Shown here: one piece after another, positions 41,028 to 49,579 of the stretch
Numbering within the stretch: the first letter of the stretch is position 1
How the letters are laid out: each line of letters starts with the position of its first letter
Assembly: GCF_001613145.1 (NCBI RefSeq)
Contig: NZ_BDBU01000044.1
Location: forward strand, 1-64,000
DNA from: Nocardia jejuensis NBRC 103114
GTDB lineage: Bacteria > Actinomycetota > Actinomycetes > Mycobacteriales > Mycobacteriaceae
Reading direction: 5' to 3'
Length of the DNA: 64,000 nucleotides
Position numbers and translations under genes: made by a program
Notes under the pieces: model-generated
Told to the model about the DNA's origin: nothing
Seen by the model: only the letters and a program-made list of their open reading frames with translations
The model's database searches: none

Positions 41028-41906
41028 CTAACTGTCCGAGTCGAGCCGAGCCGCGATCCAGTCGATCACCGCGGCATCGGCCGGTAACCCCTTGTGCGTC
41101 ACGCTCCCGGGGCGCAGGTCCTGAACGAACAGATTCGTGACACCGGGCTCCTCGATGAACGAGGCCGAGCCCGCCGGTGTGCTGGTGGTGTCGTCGTGCG
41201 TGGCGAGCACCGAATACCGCACTCCGGGCTGTGCGATCGGTCCGGCGGTCAACTCCTGCACGAAACGCGAATCCGTCTCCAGATCGGCGCAGGCGGCGCA
41301 GACGAGCGGCAATACCGCGGAGTCGACGGCGGTGCGCAGCGGGGGCACCTGCGAGGATAGATCGACCAGGCCCATGAGATCGGTCCCGTGGGTGACCGGC
41401 GCGAGCAGAATCTCCTTGTGCACGAGCGATGCCCGGCCCAGATTCTTGGCGACGTACTCGGCGATGGTCCCGCCCTGCGAATGCCCGACGATGTCCACCC
41501 GGTCGGCTCCGGTGACCGCGAGCACCCGGTCCATGTACTCGGATACCTCGACGGCCGAACGCGCGACCGGTGCGAGTCCACCGGCCGGAACGATCGCGCC
41601 GAACCCGTAGGTCGGCGCGTATACGCAGTATCCGGACTCGGTCAGTCGCGGCGCGAGCACCTGCCAGGCCGTCGCGTCGTCCATGGTGCCGTGCAGCAGC
41701 ACCACGGGGCGGGGGTGCGTGCGGGAGGGATGGCAGGACGGCGGATCGGTGATGGCGGTCGCGGGGCTCCGCGTTCCGACCGGGGCGACTCCCGGTGCGG
41801 CGGTGCACGGTCCGGCGGCCGTGCCGAGGCCGATCGCCAGCGCCGCCAGCGCCGGAACGATCCGCGCTGCGGCGGCCTTCGGTGCGGACGTGGTGTTCCG
41901 GCGCAT
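41028..41906 (-). CDS. Secreted lipase/esterase (class 2 lipase-like)
   Basis: This 292-residue protein has an N-terminal signal peptide (Arg-rich start, then IVPALAALAIGLGTAAGPCTA) and an alpha/beta-hydrolase domain. The oxyanion segment is VVLLHGTMDDATAWQVLAPR, the nucleophile elbow VDIVGHSQGGTIAEYV, and the likely His lies in SVTHKGLPAD. It resembles EstA/triacylglycerol lipases of Bacillus and actinomycetes. The ATG at 41906 has GGAG about 8 nt upstream; the ATG at 41927 is an alternative. A small AGTGT/ACACT palindrome (41932-41945) overlaps a TATAGT -10-like element upstream. Confidence 0.86.
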   Translation of the reverse strand: MRRNTTSAPKAAAARIVPALAALAIGLGTAAGPCTAAPGVAPVGTRSPATAITDPPSCHPSRTHPRPVVLLHGTMDDATAWQVLAPRLTESGYCVYAPTYGFGAIVPAGGLAPVARSAVEVSEYMDRVLAVTGADRVDIVGHSQGGTIAEYVAKNLGRASLVHKEILLAPVTHGTDLMGLVDLSSQVPPLRTAVDSAVLPLVCAACADLETDSRFVQELTAGPIAQPGVRYSVLATHDDTTSTPAGSASFIEEPGVTNLFVQDLRPGSVTHKGLPADAAVIDWIAARLDSDS

Positions 41907-42062
41907 TCGCTGCTCCGTTCGAATCATGAACAGTGTTGCCACACTATAGGTTTCGGAATCAATCGGCAGCGCGGCCGGATCCGGTCGAAGGGCGTTTCCG
42001 GTCATCGCGGCGCGAACCGGCGCAGAGGTCCCCCGGAGGTCCGTCATCGATGGGAGGCGGTG

Positions 42063-43676
42063 TCATGGCGAGGGAACGCCTACGGTGCGTACCCGGTCGG
42101 CGAACTCCGCGTAGGCGACACCGCCTGTGCCGGACCACAATTGCTGCGCCATGATCGGTAGTCGTTCCCGCACCGGCCCGACCATCTGCTGTTCGGTCAT
42201 CGCGGTCGGATCATCGCACCACACATGCAGTTTCGAGCCCAGCAGCCGATCCCGCTGATCCGCGCGCAGCCGGGTGCCGTTCACGAACAGGCCCGGATCC
42301 CAGGCGTACAGCAGCTCCGGTGGGGCGTTCAACGACCGCGCGTATCCGCCGGTGGCCCAGTAGGTGGGCGTGAACGCGGCGTTGCTCAGGGTGAAGCCCG
42401 CGTCGGCGAGCGCCTCGGGGCCATTGCCGTTGCCGAGCCACGGAAGCAGCCCGTCGCCGGCGGTCCAGTGCTCCACGACGATCGAGCGATCGAGGGGAAT
42501 GCGTCCGCCGCGCGGGATCCCGTCGTTCCACACGCGGGGAGTGCGGCCGTACGAGCGGACGATGCCGGCCGCCCAGTCGAACAGATCCGCTACCACGTCC
42601 CGGCCGGTGAACTCCGGTCCGAGGGTGGTGCGCGCGTACTCGCCGAGCTGTGGGTAGCGGCTGTAGTCGCTCACGTATTCGTCGCCGCCGAGGTGGAAGT
42701 ACCGGCCCGGGAACATCGGCACGTATTCGCGCAGCAGATCCTCGATCAGCGGGCGGGCCCGCGGATCGCTCAGGTCGATCCTGCCCTCGGCGTTGCCCGC
42801 GAGCAGGCTGTCGGTGACCACATCCACCGGTCCGGTGACGCTCGGACGCAAGATCAGGTCCGGGTGCGCGGCGAGGATCGCGTTCATATGCCCCGGTATG
42901 CCGATCTCCGGTACCACCTCGATGCCGTAAGCGGCGGCGTAGGAGAGGATCTCGGCGATGTCGGCGCGACTGTAGTGCTCCGGTGAGGTGATCTCCGGAT
43001 GGCTCGTGCTCTCCAGCCGGAAGCCGTAGTGATCCGACAGGTGCAGGTGCAGCAGGTTCATCCGGTAGTAGGCCATCTCGCGAATGCGCTGCTTCACCCA
43101 TGCGACGGTGAGAAATTCGCGACCGACGTCGAGCATGAGCCCGCGCTCCGGGTAGTCCGGCCAGTCGATCGCCGTGCCTCGCGGTAGTGACACCGTGTCT
43201 CGCGGTAGTGACTCCGTGCCCCGCGCAAGTGACACCGCGTGCGAGAACCATTGCAGCAGAGTCTGGGTCGCGTGGATCACGCCGATTTCCGTGCGGGCGG
43301 ACGCGGTGACGACATCGCCGATGTCGATGCGGTACGACTCCGGTTGCTCGGGGGCCGACCCGTCCACTCGCAGCACCACATCACCTGGTTCCGCCGTGCC
43401 GGAGGTCACCGTGGCGGAACGTCCGGTGCGGGTCAGATCCCGCGCCAGGCGGGTCGCGGCGGCGGCCGTGTCGTCCGAGGCCACGATGCGAACGGTGTCG
43501 GCGAGCGCGAAACGTCCGGCGCCGGAATCCCATCGGCGAATGCCGGGGACCGTCACCGGCAGTGCCGAGGTGGCGTCGCCGGGCGCCCCGACGCCCGGGG
43601 TCGCCCGCGCCGCCGGTGCGGGCAGCACCAGCAGCACGAGCACGGGGAGCGCGAACGCGCGCAGCAGCGCCCTCAC
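42063..43676 (-). CDS. Secreted GH20 beta-N-acetylhexosaminidase
   Basis: This 537-residue protein has a signal peptide (LLRAFALPVLVLLVLPAPAA), an N-terminal alpha/beta domain (GH20b), then the catalytic barrel: YPERGLMLDVGREFLTVAWV, MNLLHLHLSDHYGFRLES, VPEIGIPGHMNAILAAHPDL and FHLGGDEYVSDY. In the last, the Asp-Glu pair is the polarising residue and acid/base of substrate-assisted catalysis. It would release terminal GlcNAc or GalNAc outside the cell. GTG at 43676 overlaps the peptidase stop (GTGA). It joins the sugar-uptake genes nearby as the likely supplier of amino sugars. Confidence 0.92.
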   Translation of the reverse strand: MRALLRAFALPVLVLLVLPAPAARATPGVGAPGDATSALPVTVPGIRRWDSGAGRFALADTVRIVASDDTAAAATRLARDLTRTGRSATVTSGTAEPGDVVLRVDGSAPEQPESYRIDIGDVVTASARTEIGVIHATQTLLQWFSHAVSLARGTESLPRDTVSLPRGTAIDWPDYPERGLMLDVGREFLTVAWVKQRIREMAYYRMNLLHLHLSDHYGFRLESTSHPEITSPEHYSRADIAEILSYAAAYGIEVVPEIGIPGHMNAILAAHPDLILRPSVTGPVDVVTDSLLAGNAEGRIDLSDPRARPLIEDLLREYVPMFPGRYFHLGGDEYVSDYSRYPQLGEYARTTLGPEFTGRDVVADLFDWAAGIVRSYGRTPRVWNDGIPRGGRIPLDRSIVVEHWTAGDGLLPWLGNGNGPEALADAGFTLSNAAFTPTYWATGGYARSLNAPPELLYAWDPGLFVNGTRLRADQRDRLLGSKLHVWCDDPTAMTEQQMVGPVRERLPIMAQQLWSGTGGVAYAEFADRVRTVGVPSP

Positions 43677-45316
43677 GACGCGGTGATCGGTAGTTCCGCG
43701 GTCGACGGCGCCGAGAAGGTCACGACGCTGCCCATGGGGGTCGAGCTGACGAAGGGGATCGGGTCCTGTGAGGTGACGGTGAGCGTCAGCCGATGGCCCG
43801 GGGCCAGCTCCCAGTAGGTGGCGGCGAGATCCCAGTTCATCTCGGTGGGCGCGCCCGGTTGCAGGCCGTGCCGGGTGAGCGGCCGATAGGTGATTTCCTT
43901 TCCGGTGCCGTCCGGGCCCTCGTCGTACAGGATGCCGATCAGGGTCAGATCCGAACTCGCCGGTGTGGCAGTGAGACTCAGGCGCGGAGCGCCGCTCACG
44001 AGCGTGCCCGCGGCGAAGGGCGCCGTCCGCCAGACGCCCGCGAGATTCCGGTCGACCGTACCCAGCGGAACGGCGGGCGCTACCGCGAGCTGCGCCATGG
44101 TGCCGCTCACGTACGGCACCGCCGCGACCGCGGTGGTGGGACCGGAAAGCAGTGGCTGACTCCAGTTTTCGGTGGGATCGGCGCCCATCACCCCGGCGGC
44201 CGGAACCGACAGGGGGAACGGGCGGTAGTCCGCCACCGCCTCCGCGACCGAGTCGAAGTGCCGGTAGGGGCCGGTTCCGGCGGGCGCGAGGTTCACCACC
44301 GGTTCCGAGTCGATGCCGTTGTCCGCCCCGTTCACGTAGTGATCGAGCCAGCGGATGCCCGCGTCCCAGATCGGATTGGGTAGTCCCGCAACCTGTCCCG
44401 CTCCGCCGCCGGTGGAGTGGTCGCCCGGCTGCATGTACAGCATCTTGGGTCCGGTCAGTTCGTCGAAGCTGGTGAACACCGGGCCCGAGGGCAGCAGGCT
44501 GTCCTGCCAGTCGTGGGCCAGGAACACCGCGGTGCCGTTGGCGTTGAGCTTCGGGATCGCGTCGGCGAGCAGGTGTTGTGAGACCACGCCCGCGAACGCG
44601 CCGCCAGTGTTGTTCAGCGCCAGGTCCAGTCCGCGCTGGACCAGGTCGGGGGTGAAGCGGTTGGTCGCGGCCCCGGCTATCGCGAGCGCCCAGGGGCCGC
44701 CGGTTTTGGGCGTCCCGTTGGGGGCGAGTGCGTCGGCGAGATCCCCGGGCGGCGAGTCCGCGACGATGGCCTTGATGCGCGGATCGCGGGCCGCGGCGAC
44801 CAGCGCCATCCCCGCGCCGTACGAACCGCCCGCGATGGCGATCCGATCGGGGTCGACATTGAGATTGGCTATGGCCCAGTCGATCACGGCCGATGCATCG
44901 GCGGCGTCGTTCGCGCCGAACAGGTCGACCTCGCCCTCGGACAGGTACATGCCGCGCGCGGTGTACTCGATCGAGACGAAGTTCTCGCCCGAGGAGAGCT
45001 TGTACGCCGAGCCGATGCTGCCGACGGCGGGCATGCCCCAGCCGGAGGGTTGCAGCACCAGCGGGTTCTTGTGAACGGCGATATCGGCCGGCGCGGTGAT
45101 GACGGCATTGAGCCGCACGCCCGCGCCCGGGACGAACAGGGTGGTGATCTGTCCGCCGGGGATCGGCACGGCCGCGGCCGGGGACTCCCACAGTGCGGTG
45201 GCGGCGGTGACGAGCGTGGCGGTGACGGTGACGAGCGTGGCGGTGGCGGTGACGAGCGTGGCGGTGGCCAGGGCGGCCGACCGGAGTTTCACGAACCCGC
45301 GTGATCGAGAGGTCAT
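43673..45316 (-). CDS. Secreted S15/CocE-like peptidase or acylhydrolase
   Basis: This 547-residue protein has a Thr/Ala/Val-rich signal region followed by an S15-type hydrolase. It includes YTARGMYLSEGEVDLFGAND, nucleophile IAIAGGSYGAGMALVAA, Asp in AHDWQDSLLPSG and His in MQPGDHSTGGG, then a C-terminal jelly-roll with SGTMAQLAVAP and LAPGHRLTLTVTSQDP. X-Pro dipeptidyl-peptidases and cocaine-esterase-like acylases share this architecture. The signal peptide contains three 7-residue repeats. It follows the 36-codon peptide by 16 nt and is coupled to the hexosaminidase gene. Confidence 0.86.
   Translation of the reverse strand: MTSRSRGFVKLRSAALATATLVTATATLVTVTATLVTAATALWESPAAAVPIPGGQITTLFVPGAGVRLNAVITAPADIAVHKNPLVLQPSGWGMPAVGSIGSAYKLSSGENFVSIEYTARGMYLSEGEVDLFGANDAADASAVIDWAIANLNVDPDRIAIAGGSYGAGMALVAAARDPRIKAIVADSPPGDLADALAPNGTPKTGGPWALAIAGAATNRFTPDLVQRGLDLALNNTGGAFAGVVSQHLLADAIPKLNANGTAVFLAHDWQDSLLPSGPVFTSFDELTGPKMLYMQPGDHSTGGGAGQVAGLPNPIWDAGIRWLDHYVNGADNGIDSEPVVNLAPAGTGPYRHFDSVAEAVADYRPFPLSVPAAGVMGADPTENWSQPLLSGPTTAVAAVPYVSGTMAQLAVAPAVPLGTVDRNLAGVWRTAPFAAGTLVSGAPRLSLTATPASSDLTLIGILYDEGPDGTGKEITYRPLTRHGLQPGAPTEMNWDLAATYWELAPGHRLTLTVTSQDPIPFVSSTPMGSVVTFSAPSTAELPITAS
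45206..45268 (-). repeat. Three 21-bp repeats inside a signal peptide
   Basis: Three consecutive 21-bp units (45206, 45227 and 45248) differ at only one or two bases. In the protein they encode ATLVTAT-type heptads within the hydrophobic core of the S15 protein's signal sequence. Whole units keep the frame, so copy-number change would alter signal length only. Confidence 0.8.
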
Positions 45317-45332
45317 CTGCTCACCCGCCCGG

Positions 45333-45443
45333 TCAGAGCACGACGCCGAGCAGGACGCCCAGGTTGTGCAGGAGTGACCGAGGGGACATCAGGAGGTAGC
45401 CCAGCAGGGTGCCGGTCACGTCGGGAGCGGGGAGTTCACGCAT
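45333..45443 (-). CDS. 36-residue hydrophobic peptide (putative)
   Basis: MRELPAPDVTGTLLGYLL is followed by MSPRSLLHNLGVLLGVVL. The ATG at 45443 has an AGAGGA site 8 nt upstream. A good sigma-A-type promoter (45518-45546) and a 10-bp hairpin precede it, and the S15 peptidase start follows its stop by 16 nt. It could be a small membrane peptide or a translated leader. I do not recognise the family. Confidence 0.55.
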   Translation of the reverse strand: MRELPAPDVTGTLLGYLLMSPRSLLHNLGVLLGVVL

Positions 45444-45481
45444 GGGAATTCCTCTGGAGCAGAGAGGCGAGGGAGCGAAGT

Positions 45482-45507
45482 GCATTCCGGCACCGAGGCC
45501 GGAATGC
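45482..45507 (-). promoter_or_regulatory. Palindromic hairpin at transcript start
   Basis: GCATTCCGGC and GCCGGAATGC are perfect 10-bp arms around 6 nt. They lie a few nt after the predicted start of transcription and 38 nt before the 36-codon ORF. It may be an operator for a repressor or an mRNA 5' stem-loop. Confidence 0.55.
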
Positions 45508-45517
45508 GTTCCCCCAT

Positions 45518-45546
45518 AGAATAATTGCTTGTTTATGCTCTGTCTA
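45518..45546 (-). promoter_or_regulatory. Sigma-A-like promoter of peptide-peptidase-hexosaminidase operon
   Basis: On the minus strand TAGACA (one mismatch to TTGACA) and TATTCT are separated by exactly 17 nt. Start of transcription would be near 45511. This is one of the clearest promoters in the window. Confidence 0.65.
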
Positions 45547-45659
45547 CGACAAAAACGGTCACTAACAATCACGATGGAGAGGTGTGGCGAAGACTTCCCC
45601 GGCATCGGAAATCAACTGTCCGACCGGGTGCTCGGGTCGGAAGAGGTAGGGCGTGGTCC

Positions 45660-46448
45660 TCAGACCAGCTCGACGCGGACGCCCGCACCGCGAATGGCCG
45701 CCACCGCGTCCGGATCGGCGTCGGCATCGGTGACCAGCACGTGCACCTTCTCGATCGGGCAGATGCGGGCCAGCGCGCTGCGCTGCAATTTGTCCGAGGT
45801 CGCCACCACCACGACCAGATTCGCGCGGCGCACCATCTCGGCGTTCACTCCCGCCTCGTCCAGGTGCGTGCACTGCGCCCCGCCGTCCACCGAGATCGCG
45901 TTGACCCCGAGAATGACCGTGGCCACCCGCAATTCGGCCAGTGAGCGTTCGGCCAGCGGTCCGTGCAGCTCGTAGGACTCGCGCCGGGCCGTGCCGCCGA
46001 GGCAGATCGTGCGCAGGTGCGGGCGCAGCACCATCTCCGCGGCGATGTTGAGCGCGTTGGTCACGATGGTCAGCCGGGCGTCGCCGGGCACGGACAGATC
46101 GGCCCGGCCCGCCAGCGCCCGCGCCACCTCGGTGGTCGTGGTGCCGCCGTTGAGTCCGACCACCGCGTCCGGATCGATCAGTGCGGCAGCGTATTCCGCT
46201 ATCCGCTGTTTGGCCTGATCGCCGTGCCGGTACCGCGCCGGCAGCTCGTACGCGACCGAGGTCGCCACGATGCCGCCGTGGGTGCGGGTGGCCAGTTGCT
46301 GATCCGCCAGCGCCGTGAAATCCCGGCGCACGGTGGCGGCGGAGACGCCGAGCTGCTCGGACGCCTCCTCCACCGAGAGTCGACCGGTCTCGGTGAGCAA
46401 TTCCAGCAGCCGGTTCCAGCGTTGCGGGCGATCCGCCGGTGCGGTCAT
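45660..46448 (-). CDS. DeoR-family sugar regulator
   Basis: This 262-residue protein has an N-terminal helix-turn-helix (RWNRLLELLTETGRLSVEEA, EQLGVSAATVRRDFTALADQ) and a sugar-phosphate isomerase-like effector domain with VVGLNGGTTTTEVARALAG, LTIVTNALNIAAEMVLRP and the terminal SDKLQRSALARICPI. The ATG overlaps the permease stop (ATGA), so it is the last gene of the importer operon. It probably senses a phosphorylated amino sugar and controls this and the divergent catabolic operon. Confidence 0.93.
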   Translation of the reverse strand: MTAPADRPQRWNRLLELLTETGRLSVEEASEQLGVSAATVRRDFTALADQQLATRTHGGIVATSVAYELPARYRHGDQAKQRIAEYAAALIDPDAVVGLNGGTTTTEVARALAGRADLSVPGDARLTIVTNALNIAAEMVLRPHLRTICLGGTARRESYELHGPLAERSLAELRVATVILGVNAISVDGGAQCTHLDEAGVNAEMVRRANLVVVVATSDKLQRSALARICPIEKVHVLVTDADADPDAVAAIRGAGVRVELV

Positions 46449-47314
46449 TTCACGCTTCCGGCGGTGAGTCCTGCGACCAGGCGCTTCTCGATCAGCGCGA
46501 AGAGGATGACAACGGGCACGATACCGACCGTAGAGATCGCGAAGACATATTGCCAAGCCGTGTCGTACTGGCCGATGAACTTGGTCAGCGCGACCGAGAG
46601 CGGCTGATTCTCCGGCGTGGTCAGCACCACCAGGCTGGCCGCGAACTCGTTCCAGCACGCGACCACGGTGAAGATGGTCGCGGTGACGATGCCCGGCCAC
46701 ACCAGCGGCAGGCTCACCCGGGTCAGAATCTGCCAGCGGCTCAGGCCGTCCAGCTGGGCGGCCTCCTCGATCTCCACCGGAACCCCGGCGAAGAAGCTGT
46801 GCAGGATCCACACCGCGAACGAGAGGTTGAACGCGGAATTGACCAGGATCATCGCCAGCCAGGTGTCATTGATGCCGAGGGCGAAGAACTCCCGGATCAG
46901 GCCGGTGACCAGGACCGTCGGCTGCAGCATCTGGGTGATCAGCACCAGGCCGAGGAATACGGTGCGGCCCGGGAACCGGCGGCGCGCGGTGTAGTACGCG
47001 GCCGGGATCGCCGCGACCAACACCAGCAGCGTCGCGCAGGTCGCGATCACGATCGTGCTCACCAGGTTGAACGGCAGCGGCGTTTCCGGGGTGTCCCACA
47101 TGGTGGCGTAGTTGTCCGGATGCCACCGCTGCGGCAGATACGTGGGCGGGATGTGCTGGATCTCGGCGCGGGACTTGAGCGAGCCCAGCAGCATCGCGAT
47201 GTAGGGGGTCAGGAAGATCGCGGCGAGCAGCGCGCCCACCGCGGTCAGGCCCCAGCGCCGGTTCTTTCGCTGTGGCGCGGCGGTTTTCGTCGCCGGGGCG
47301 TCGAGACTCGTCAT
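46445..47314 (-). CDS. Sugar ABC permease (MalG type)
   Basis: This 289-residue permease has about six membrane segments and the EAA loop EEAAQLDGLSRWQILTRVSL-PLVWPG that contacts the ATPase. FLTPYIAMLLGSLKSRAEI is the usual first helix region. The ATG at 47314 overlaps the preceding permease stop. No ATPase gene is in this cluster, so a shared MsiK-type ATPase encoded elsewhere is likely, as in other actinomycete sugar importers. Confidence 0.92.
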   Translation of the reverse strand: MTSLDAPATKTAAPQRKNRRWGLTAVGALLAAIFLTPYIAMLLGSLKSRAEIQHIPPTYLPQRWHPDNYATMWDTPETPLPFNLVSTIVIATCATLLVLVAAIPAAYYTARRRFPGRTVFLGLVLITQMLQPTVLVTGLIREFFALGINDTWLAMILVNSAFNLSFAVWILHSFFAGVPVEIEEAAQLDGLSRWQILTRVSLPLVWPGIVTATIFTVVACWNEFAASLVVLTTPENQPLSVALTKFIGQYDTAWQYVFAISTVGIVPVVILFALIEKRLVAGLTAGSVK

Positions 47315-48207
47315 GACTCCACCTGATCGGCCGGGCGGACCACCTTCACGTAGATCGCGATGATCGCCACGATCAGCACGAAATTCAGCACGCTCATCGC
47401 CGCGGCGGTGTCGATCTGCTGGTTCTGCCGAATCAATTTGAAGGTCAGCGTGGTCGTGGTGTCCGCGTCGAATCCCGCGATGCTGCCGGTGAGCACCTGC
47501 AGGATCGGCAGTTGGTTGAACACGTTGATGATCATGATGATGGTCGAGACCGCGATCGCCGGACGCAACTGCGGGAGGGTCAGATGCCGATAGCGCTGCC
47601 ACGAGTTCGCGCCGTCCACCCGGCCCGCCTCGGTGATCTCGGCCGGAATCGACTGCAGTCCCGCCAGCAGCGTGTAGGTGACGAACGGGATCGACACGAA
47701 CACCGCCACCCCGATCGCCACCAGGAACGCCTGGGTGGGCTGTTTGGTGAAACCGTAACCGCGATCGAGGATTCCGATGTCGACGAGGAAGCGGTTGACC
47801 AGGCCGACATCCGGGTCGAGCAGGTAGTAGAAGACGGTCGTGGTCATCACCACCGACGCCGCCCACGGCACCAGCACGGCCAGGCGCACCGCCGTGCGGC
47901 CCGGGAAGTCTTTGTTCAGGAACTGCGCGAGCCCCGCCGAGAGCACCAGGGTGATCAGCACGACCGCCGCCACCCAGATCACGGTGTGCAGCAGTACCGA
48001 GCCCAGCTCCGGGATCCGGAACAGGGTGCGGTAGTTGCCGAATCCCGCCGAGCCCCGGTCCTGGCCGTACGCCGAGAGGTTCCGGGTACTGGTCCACAGC
48101 ATGTAGCCGACCGGGAACAGCACGATGGCCGCGATCAACACCAGTACCGGGGCGATCCACGGCAGGGCGGCCAGCCCCGCCGTGAATCGGGTTCTGCCCC
48201 TGCTCAA
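47311..48207 (-). CDS. Sugar ABC permease (MalF type)
   Basis: This 298-residue permease contains LAALPWIAPVLVLIAAIVLF, YMLWTSTRNLSAYG, VPWAASVVMTTTVFYYLLDP and the EAA loop ITEAGRVDGANSWQRYRHLTL. It starts with TTG at 48207, overlapping the binding-protein stop (TTGA), and so is translationally coupled. It forms the translocation pore with the MalG-type partner. Confidence 0.92.
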   Translation of the reverse strand: MSRGRTRFTAGLAALPWIAPVLVLIAAIVLFPVGYMLWTSTRNLSAYGQDRGSAGFGNYRTLFRIPELGSVLLHTVIWVAAVVLITLVLSAGLAQFLNKDFPGRTAVRLAVLVPWAASVVMTTTVFYYLLDPDVGLVNRFLVDIGILDRGYGFTKQPTQAFLVAIGVAVFVSIPFVTYTLLAGLQSIPAEITEAGRVDGANSWQRYRHLTLPQLRPAIAVSTIIMIINVFNQLPILQVLTGSIAGFDADTTTTLTFKLIRQNQQIDTAAAMSVLNFVLIVAIIAIYVKVVRPADQVES

Positions 48208-49457
48208 CTCGCCGCCTGCTTGACCTTCTGGAGCACGTCGGCGGGATCCGCGCCCTGGGTGATGGTGCCCATCTGCTGCTTGATCACGCCTTGCGCCGCC
48301 GCCCATTTCGGATTGTTGCTCGGGTAGAAGCGGGCGTTGGGCAGGGTTGAGGCGAAGGTCTTGGTCACCGGATCATCGGCGAGCGTGGTGATCGCGCTGG
48401 TGGTGATCGGAATGAAATGCTCGTTCTTGACGAAGTCGGCGTACACGGGCGCGGAGTAGAAGTAGTCCAGAAACTTCTTCACCGACTGCTGCTTGCCGCC
48501 GTCCTTCTTGAACGCCATCAGATGATCGGCCACGCCGAGGGTGACCGGGGCGCCGGTCTTGGTGGGCGTGGGCGCGGTGGCGTACTTCAGGCCCGGATTC
48601 TTCTCGGCGATCTGACCGATGGTCGGGGGCAGGCCCTCGATCATGCCGATCTTGCCCTGGATGAAGGCGTTGATCACGTCCAGGCGATTGGTCGCACCCG
48701 GATTCGCCTGCGTGACACCCGCATCGGCGAGCGACTTCATCGCACGCACGCCCTCCAGGTTGTCGGGGGTGTCGATGGTGAGATTGCCGCCGTCGGACCA
48801 GCTGCCACCCGCGCCGAAGGTCCAGATGGACGATTCGCCCTGCGCCTCTTCGCTACCCAGCGGCAGGCCGTAGCCCGCGACGCCGCCGCCGAGGGCCTGG
48901 ATCTTCTTGGCGGCGTCGGTCAGGTCGGTCCAGGTCTTCGGGGGTGTGGCGACACCGGCTCGCTCGAAGAGTTCGGTGTTGTAGAAGAGCGTGCGGGTGG
49001 AGGCGAAAAGCGGTAGCGCCCACTGGGTGCCGTCGATGGTGGCGTTCTGGGCGAAGCCCGGGGTGATGTCGGCCAGCACCGACTCCGAGACCACGTCCTT
49101 GGCCGGGTACAGCTGCTTGTCGGCGGCGAAGGTGGAGTAGGCGTCGATGTTCAGGATGTCCGGGGTGGTGGACTCCGATTGCAGCTTGGTGCGCACCACA
49201 TCGTTGATGGCGGTCCAGGATTCGACCTGCAGCTTCACCGTGACGTCGGGGTTCTTGTCGTGGAAGCCGGCGATGATGCCGTCCCACAGGGCTTTCGTGC
49301 CGTGCGCGCCGTCGCTGTAGGACGGCACGAGCAGGTTGACGGTGTGGGGATCGTTGTCGGACTTGTCATTCGAGCCGAACCCGCACGAGGCGGTGGCCAA
49401 GGCGGCCGCGGTGAACATCGCGGCGCCGGCGAGGGCGCGATGGAGATGTCTTTTCAC
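48204..49457 (-). CDS. Sugar ABC substrate-binding lipoprotein
   Basis: This 417-residue family 1 extracellular solute-binding protein has lipobox ATASC. Features are VTVKLQVESWTAINDVVRTK, PDILNIDAYSTFAADKQLYP, WALPLFASTRTLFYNTELFE and FIQGKIGMIEGLPPTIGQIA. Location opposite amino-sugar catabolic genes suggests it binds GalNAc/GlcNAc or an oligosaccharide carrying them (inference). It begins the minus-strand importer operon. Confidence 0.92.
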   Translation of the reverse strand: MKRHLHRALAGAAMFTAAALATASCGFGSNDKSDNDPHTVNLLVPSYSDGAHGTKALWDGIIAGFHDKNPDVTVKLQVESWTAINDVVRTKLQSESTTPDILNIDAYSTFAADKQLYPAKDVVSESVLADITPGFAQNATIDGTQWALPLFASTRTLFYNTELFERAGVATPPKTWTDLTDAAKKIQALGGGVAGYGLPLGSEEAQGESSIWTFGAGGSWSDGGNLTIDTPDNLEGVRAMKSLADAGVTQANPGATNRLDVINAFIQGKIGMIEGLPPTIGQIAEKNPGLKYATAPTPTKTGAPVTLGVADHLMAFKKDGGKQQSVKKFLDYFYSAPVYADFVKNEHFIPITTSAITTLADDPVTKTFASTLPNARFYPSNNPKWAAAQGVIKQQMGTITQGADPADVLQKVKQAAS

Positions 49458-49525
49458 GAGTAGAGCCTTTCGAGACGCACACCCGGGCGAAAACGCGGAT
49501 GATGATGTCGTTCGGGTGATCTGTG

Positions 49526-49555
49526 TCGAATCTAGCCGAGGTAATGATCGAATCT
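49526..49555. promoter_or_regulatory. Direct TCGAATCT repeat in divergent promoter
   Basis: TCGAATCT occurs at 49526 and 49548, 22 bp apart (two helical turns), in the 122-bp gap between the importer and catabolic operons. DeoR-type repressors often use direct repeats at such spacing. Confidence 0.5.
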
Positions 49556-49579
49556 GACTACTTTGGCTGTAAATTTGAC

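Noticed and set aside
43677..45191. Extension of the GH20 frame to 1042 residues
   Set aside because: It overlaps the S15 peptidase gene in another frame; the GTG at 43676 gives a proper signal peptide and a GTGA overlap.
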